A stretch of 9,414 bases of DNA from Pedosphaera sp. GTDB lineage: Bacteria > Verrucomicrobiota > Verrucomicrobiia > Limisphaerales > Pedosphaeraceae. Position numbers and translations under genes: made by a program. Below, one piece after another: positions 5,716-9,414 of the stretch; positions within the stretch are counted from its first letter, which is position 1; each line of letters begins with the position of its first letter. The stretch is taken from positions 1-9,414 of the forward strand of contig JAQGOT010000170.1 of NCBI GenBank assembly GCA_028293465.1, written 5' to 3'. The notes below the pieces were generated by a model. That model had not been told where the DNA came from, did no database searches, and worked only from the letters and a program-made list of their open reading frames with translations.

Positions 5716-6626
5716 TCTCGCACCATCTCCCGCCGCGCCTTGATCAAAAACCCGTTCGCCGCTTCGTAATCCGGTCGTTCCGGCAGCTTGGTCACCGCCA
5801 ATGCCGCCTCGAAATCCCGATGCAATTCCTTCCGCCATTCATCCACTTCGGGCCAGGCGACCTCGCCGCGTTTGATGGCCAGCAAACGCTCCCGCTCCGC
5901 CTCAACCCGCACCGGCACGCGCCCCTCGCGCAGTGTTGCCGCACCGGTGATCAGCAACCGCAACAGGTGCATGGCATGTTTCCAACGCACCTCCCCTTGG
6001 TTGCGCCGGTCCTGCTCGATTTTCTTGAACTGGCTCAGTGCGTAGCCGTTGAAAGTCTGGAAAACCATCTGCGAGAGGAATCCCTGGCGCAGGCCCAGCA
6101 ACTCCTCACCAATTGGAGTGACCTTTTCCACGAGCGGCGAGTAAAGGCATTCCAGAATGTTCGGATTGGCCTTAAGCGCCATGATCAGAAACTTCTGCAA
6201 CTCCCAGTAACAACTCTGCGCCGCGTTATCCTCAAATTGCTCCGGTGCCCCGAACAACGACCATTGCAATTCCGCCGGCGCAAGGTAAATGCCGCGATGA
6301 TCCGTATCCGACGCCTCCGTCTCCAACCCGTAAGCCCGCGACCCCACCACACACCGGTAGATAATAAATCCTTCGAGCTCAAACCCATCACTCGCCTTCC
6401 CGAGTCGATCCTTGAAATGCTTGAGCACCTCCAGTTGTTGACGAGCCAGTGAAGCTTCAAACCCATCCGGAAAGCGCACCAAAAAATGCTGTTCCGACCC
6501 CGTTGGCGTCCGCGTCACCACCCCCACCGCGCCACGCGGATGCACCAGCGAGTTGTTCGTCCCCCGCACCTCCACCAGGGCCAGCACCTGTGTCCCCGCA
6601 AAAACATTATTCGGCTGGTGTGACAT
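5712..6626 (-). CDS. Predicted nucleotidyltransferase, pol beta superfamily, YcgL/RlaP-like (304 aa)
   Basis: The signature GSRAYGLETEASDTDHRG (residues 95-112) is the GS-x-SDxD motif of the DNA polymerase beta superfamily; D107 and D109 are the two metal-binding Asp. LKANPNILECLYSP (about 151-164) matches the conserved stretch after the catalytic core in the YcgL/RlaP-type family (PF10127), for which an RNA-repair role has been proposed. The substrate here is unknown; adding a nucleotide or nucleoside monophosphate is the family chemistry. Residues of about 8-70 before the core (GTQVLALVEVRG..., HFLVRFPDGFEASL) look like a small all-beta, SH3- or KOW-like domain, an extra compared with the minimal family. 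ATG 6626 is preferred over the TTG one codon before. The upstream gap of 101 bp leaves room for its own promoter. The stop overlaps the next gene by ATGA. Confidence 0.85.
   Translation of the reverse strand: MSHQPNNVFAGTQVLALVEVRGTNNSLVHPRGAVGVVTRTPTGSEQHFLVRFPDGFEASLARQQLEVLKHFKDRLGKASDGFELEGFIIYRCVVGSRAYGLETEASDTDHRGIYLAPAELQWSLFGAPEQFEDNAAQSCYWELQKFLIMALKANPNILECLYSPLVEKVTPIGEELLGLRQGFLSQMVFQTFNGYALSQFKKIEQDRRNQGEVRWKHAMHLLRLLITGAATLREGRVPVRVEAERERLLAIKRGEVAWPEVDEWRKELHRDFEAALAVTKLPERPDYEAANGFLIKARREMVRE
5727..5731 (-). promoter_or_regulatory. Ribosome binding site supporting start 5715
   Basis: GGGAG on the minus strand ends 11 bases before the ATG at 5715. It lies inside the last codons of the nucleotidyltransferase gene. 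With the ATGA stop/start overlap (5712-5715) it supports translational coupling and this start. Confidence 0.4.
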
Positions 6627-6727
6627 CAAACCGGTGCTTGTGACTCTCTCCGTTTCATCGCCCCCAGTTTGGTCTCACTCCTTTCCAACCCGCAAGCACT
6701 ATCACAAGCCTCACCACCCGAAGCCCT

Positions 6728-7705
6728 TCATCGCGGCAGTCGATGAAACTGAAACCGCGCCGGTTGGCGAGCCTCGGCATCCAGTTCCACCGTGTAATAC
6801 CCGCCGTCCTTCAACAGCTCAATCCCCGCCAACGCCGGACAAAGCCGCACGCTGAACGGCTTCCAATACCTTCCGTTCGATAGCGCGGTGCTCATGCGCT
6901 TCGCGGTATGCCCCAGGAAAGCGATTCGCGGCATGCCCGCCAACAACCGGCTCTTCCAGAATACGAGATTCGAATGCAGATGCCCGATGATGGTTTGCTC
7001 GATTTGCGGCAGCTTGCCGCGCACCGTTTCATCCTGCCACAGGAAGGGCAGGGCGGTCGGGTCATGACAGAAAAAGAGCACCCGCTGGTCTGGTTGTAGC
7101 TTCGCAAACGCCCGCCGGATGTCTGCCAAATGTTGCTCGCGCAACCGATGCCATTCCGGCAACTCTGCGGCCAGCGTATCCGCTTCAAACACCGGCAATG
7201 CCACCAGCGACGACGTCACTCCCATCAACACATACCGGCCCAGTTCCACCCGCCAAAACGGCTGCAACCCCAAATCCAGTTGCGCGCGCTGAAAACTGGC
7301 CAACCGCATCCCGCCGCGCATGCCGAAAAAACTGATCTTCCCCAGTTCATGATCGCCGAACGCCGCCTGGAAGTTCGGCGCAAATCGCCCGCGCAGCTTC
7401 CCCAGACACTCGCGCGCGCTCTGGCACGCCGCGTCATCGCTCACCCCCACAAAAGCCGAGTTGCACGAGTAATCCCCGTTGGCGATGACATAATCCGGCG
7501 CGCCCACCCGGCTCAGAAAATTATCCAGCAAATGGTTCTGCTTGAGGGGGTGGTCCATCCAGACGAAACGACGGTAATTACGAATGCCCAGGCGGAGCAG
7601 GGGATTGCCGAGCTCGCGGTATTCATAATCATTGCCGCGCGCCTGTTCCGCCGCGCTGGCATAATGAACATCACTTAGAATGGCGATTTGATAACCCCGG
7701 GCCAT
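6728..7705 (-). CDS. Calcineurin-like metallophosphoesterase (325 aa)
   Basis: Cytoplasmic by sequence, with no signal or membrane segment. The metal-site blocks occur in order: LSDVH (D12, H14), NGDYS (D78), FGDHE (D118, H119), FFCHD (H214) and IGHLHSN (H242, H244). The family hydrolyses phosphomonoesters or phosphodiesters with two metals; the substrate cannot be told, and nucleotides, nucleic-acid ends or phosphoproteins are all possible. One oddity: the third block reads GDHE where most members have GNHE, so the usual metal-bridging Asn is Asp. The start at ATG 7705 is 6 bases after the stop of the upstream gene, with GGGG directly before it, so the two are almost surely co-transcribed. 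The C-terminal 50 or so residues (YYTVELDAEARQPARFQFHRLP) are a short beta-rich tail. Confidence 0.9.
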   Translation of the reverse strand: MARGYQIAILSDVHYASAAEQARGNDYEYRELGNPLLRLGIRNYRRFVWMDHPLKQNHLLDNFLSRVGAPDYVIANGDYSCNSAFVGVSDDAACQSARECLGKLRGRFAPNFQAAFGDHELGKISFFGMRGGMRLASFQRAQLDLGLQPFWRVELGRYVLMGVTSSLVALPVFEADTLAAELPEWHRLREQHLADIRRAFAKLQPDQRVLFFCHDPTALPFLWQDETVRGKLPQIEQTIIGHLHSNLVFWKSRLLAGMPRIAFLGHTAKRMSTALSNGRYWKPFSVRLCPALAGIELLKDGGYYTVELDAEARQPARFQFHRLPR

Positions 7706-7711
7706 GCCCCA

Positions 7712-9414
7712 TCATCCGCCAAAACCGCCGCCACGCAACTCACTTTTTCCTCTAACATGCTGGCTGAGGCTGACCGTCAGGTCAAACCGCATAAGCGGCG
7801 TGATCAGATAAATGCCCGGAAAGAATTCCAGCACCGCGTCGCAGAGGTCGCGCGCGATCGCCAGTCCCTCGGCATTCGCCTCGGCACCTTCCTTGCCGCG
7901 CAGACGCTCCCGCATGCTCTCCGGAATCACAATGCCCGGCACTTCATTGTGCAAAAACTCCGCATTGCGCGAGTTCAGCAACGGCATCACCCCGACCAGC
8001 ACCGGCACACCCAATTCACGGGTCTTCTCATAAGTAATCTTCGCCAGCGCGGAATCGAAGATCGGTTGGGTCATCACGAATTGCGCGCCGGCCTCCAGCT
8101 TGTCTTCGAGTTTGCGCACCTGCATGTCGAGATTGCGCGCGTTGGGATTGAAAGCGCAGCCAATGACAAACTGCGTCCTCGCTTTCAGATCGCGGCCATT
8201 GGCGGCGAACCCGTCGTTGAGCCGCTTTATCGTGCGGATCAGCCCGATGGAATTCACATCATACACGCTCGTGGCGTCCTGATGATCGCCCACCTTCGCC
8301 GGGTCACCGGTCAACGCCAGGACGTGATCAATGCCCAAGGCATGCAAACCCATCAACTCCGATTGCAACCCGATCAGGTTCTTGTCGCGGCACGCGAGAT
8401 GAATCATCGGCTCCGCCCCCGTCTTCTCCTTCACCAGGAAACCCGCCGCCATGTTGGAAACGCGCAAGATGGCCAGCGAATTGTCCGCGAGGGTGACGAA
8501 ATCCGTCCCCGCCTCCTTCAACGCCCGCGCGCCTTCCAGCAATTTGTCGAGACTCAAACCCTTGGGCGGGTCCAGTTCCGTGACGATCAAGGTCTTCTCC
8601 CGGATAATTTCCAGCAAGCTCTTGGCGCGGACCTTCGCCGCCTGCGGAGCGACGACGGGTCTTTCCACCACCATCCGCACCGCCACCTTGCTGCGGATCG
8701 GCTTGGGGCTTGGCAGCACCTTGGCCATCGCCGCGATCGTCTCCGGCGTCGTGCCGCAACAACCCCCGACCAACCTCGCCCCTTGCGCCACCAGCTTGGG
8801 AAGGAATTCCGCGAAGTAAGCCGGCGTCGGATGATAGATGTAGCGCCCCTCGTAAAAATAAGGTCGCCCGGCATTCGGAAAAACACTGATCAAGTCTCCC
8901 GGCTGCACCGTCAATTCCTCCAGCAACGTTTCCGCCATCGTCGGCCCGAAATGGCAGTTGATCCCCGTCACCTCCGCTCCCGCTTCCCTCAACTGGGCGA
9001 AAGCCTCGTTGATCCGGAACCCATCGGCGGTATGCCCATCGTCGCTGAAACTCAACGACGCGATCACCGGAATCGTGCCCAGCCCCTTGGCAATTCGCAC
9101 GGCGAAAACGAGCTCACTCACCCGGTTGAACGTCTCCAACATCAAAACATCCACCCCCCCGGCCAGCAACGCCTCGAATTGCTCTCGATAAAGCCGCCCG
9201 CGCAACTCGTCGCCCGGCAGCGCGGAAGGATCCGTCCCCAGCGGTCCCGCCGATCCCGCCACAAACACCCCTCGCGGATGCGCCAATGCGACCGCCAATT
9301 CCGCCCCCCGACGGTTGATGGCCGCGATCTGGTCAGCCAATCCGAACTTTTCCAGCTTGAGCCGATTCGCCCCGAAAGTGTTCGTCTCGATCAGCCGCGC
9401 CCCCGCTTCAAGAT
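7712..9414 (-). CDS. Bifunctional homocysteine S-methyltransferase / methylenetetrahydrofolate reductase (5' end outside window)
   Basis: The frame runs past the right edge: codons before 9340 read LEAGARLIETNTFGANRLKL, a typical methyltransferase sequence, so a TTG at 9340 is not the start. 566 codons plus the stop are visible, against roughly 610 residues for B. subtilis YitJ-type fusions, so about 40-50 residues are missing. The N-terminal half is a zinc-dependent homocysteine methyltransferase: INCHFGP supplies one Cys (codon 8954-8956) and VGGCCGTTPE the other two. After a linker (VERPVVAPQAAKVRAKSLL) comes the MTHFR barrel, from about LIVTELDPPKG to the end, with FVTLADN, HLACRD and LALTGDP typical of MetF. 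It would make 5-methyl-tetrahydrofolate and use a methyl donor to remethylate homocysteine to methionine in the cytoplasm. It is the first visible gene of the minus-strand run. Confidence 0.93.
   Translation of the reverse strand, partial: LEAGARLIETNTFGANRLKLEKFGLADQIAAINRRGAELAVALAHPRGVFVAGSAGPLGTDPSALPGDELRGRLYREQFEALLAGGVDVLMLETFNRVSELVFAVRIAKGLGTIPVIASLSFSDDGHTADGFRINEAFAQLREAGAEVTGINCHFGPTMAETLLEELTVQPGDLISVFPNAGRPYFYEGRYIYHPTPAYFAEFLPKLVAQGARLVGGCCGTTPETIAAMAKVLPSPKPIRSKVAVRMVVERPVVAPQAAKVRAKSLLEIIREKTLIVTELDPPKGLSLDKLLEGARALKEAGTDFVTLADNSLAILRVSNMAAGFLVKEKTGAEPMIHLACRDKNLIGLQSELMGLHALGIDHVLALTGDPAKVGDHQDATSVYDVNSIGLIRTIKRLNDGFAANGRDLKARTQFVIGCAFNPNARNLDMQVRKLEDKLEAGAQFVMTQPIFDSALAKITYEKTRELGVPVLVGVMPLLNSRNAEFLHNEVPGIVIPESMRERLRGKEGAEANAEGLAIARDLCDAVLEFFPGIYLITPLMRFDLTVSLSQHVRGKSELRGGGFGG

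Noticed and set aside
5706..6452. Long plus-strand frame of 248 codons opposite the nucleotidyltransferase
   Set aside because: It mirrors a gene with clear catalytic motifs, is rich in His, Gln, Leu and Pro as expected from an antisense frame in GC-rich DNA, and has no recognisable domain.
6626..6658. Ten-codon frame (MKRRESQAPV) whose TGA overlaps the nucleotidyltransferase ATG
   Set aside because: A TGATG overlap could mean a leader peptide, but ten codons arise easily by chance and no attenuator structure or convincing ribosome site accompanies it.
7130..7678. Plus-strand frame of 182 codons opposite the phosphoesterase
   Set aside because: Antisense shadow of a gene with all metal-binding blocks in place; its composition (Gln, His, Arg) is typical of a shadow.
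3692..7705. Bacteriocin processing/export locus based on the C39-like domain
   Set aside because: There is no ABC transporter domain, no double-Gly precursor peptide and no immunity-type gene in the window.
1..9414. tRNA or rRNA genes
   Set aside because: No cloverleaf-like segment or conserved rRNA stretch was noticed on either strand by eye.

Overview
The window is GC-rich bacterial chromosome of an environmental type. Several things suggest a Verrucomicrobiota member of the Pedosphaera/Limisphaerales kind: low-complexity spacers made of short dispersed repeats (for example tandem ATCCGTGAA units, and AGCTCC-GGAGCGACA elements before a gene), a secreted sugar-active enzyme standing alone, and a fused homocysteine methyltransferase/MTHFR. 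This assignment is inferred from sequence style, since no rRNA or marker gene is present.

Layout. Positions 1-1132 hold no convincing gene. There is a cluster of seven YCGTYACA units at the left, a degenerate tandem repeat, a doubtful 66-residue ORF, and two copies of a small palindromic repeat just before the first gene. Positions 1133-3061 (+) encode an exported clan GH-A-like glycoside hydrolase. Positions 3062-3691 are a repeat-filled gap between convergent genes; it contains a 163-bp element with 24-bp inverted ends and internal hairpins.

Everything from 3692 to the right edge is on the minus strand and is read right to left. First comes a homocysteine S-methyltransferase/methylenetetrahydrofolate reductase fusion whose 5' end lies outside the window. 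Six bases later is a calcineurin-like metallophosphoesterase. After about 100 bp comes a DNA polymerase beta-type nucleotidyltransferase, which overlaps by ATGA with a membrane-anchored TIM-barrel protein. Last, after 135 bp, is a multi-pass membrane protein with a C39-like cysteine peptidase domain. The first four are packed like an operon, but their functions do not form an obvious single pathway.

The most striking observation is at the start of the C39-like gene. A 19-bp unit repeated three and a half times (4421-4487) breaks the reading frame. Upstream, on the same strand, an ATG at 4566 opens a frame encoding a membrane-type N-terminus. It enters the repeat in the same phase as the downstream C39 frame leaves it. 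Exactly one full unit (or four) would restore a continuous protein of 278 (or 297) residues; the three present put the frame out. This is either a recent inactivation, a slippage-based switch, or an assembly problem. The second is the inverted-repeat element at 3129-3291, which has no transposase and can fold into several competing helices.
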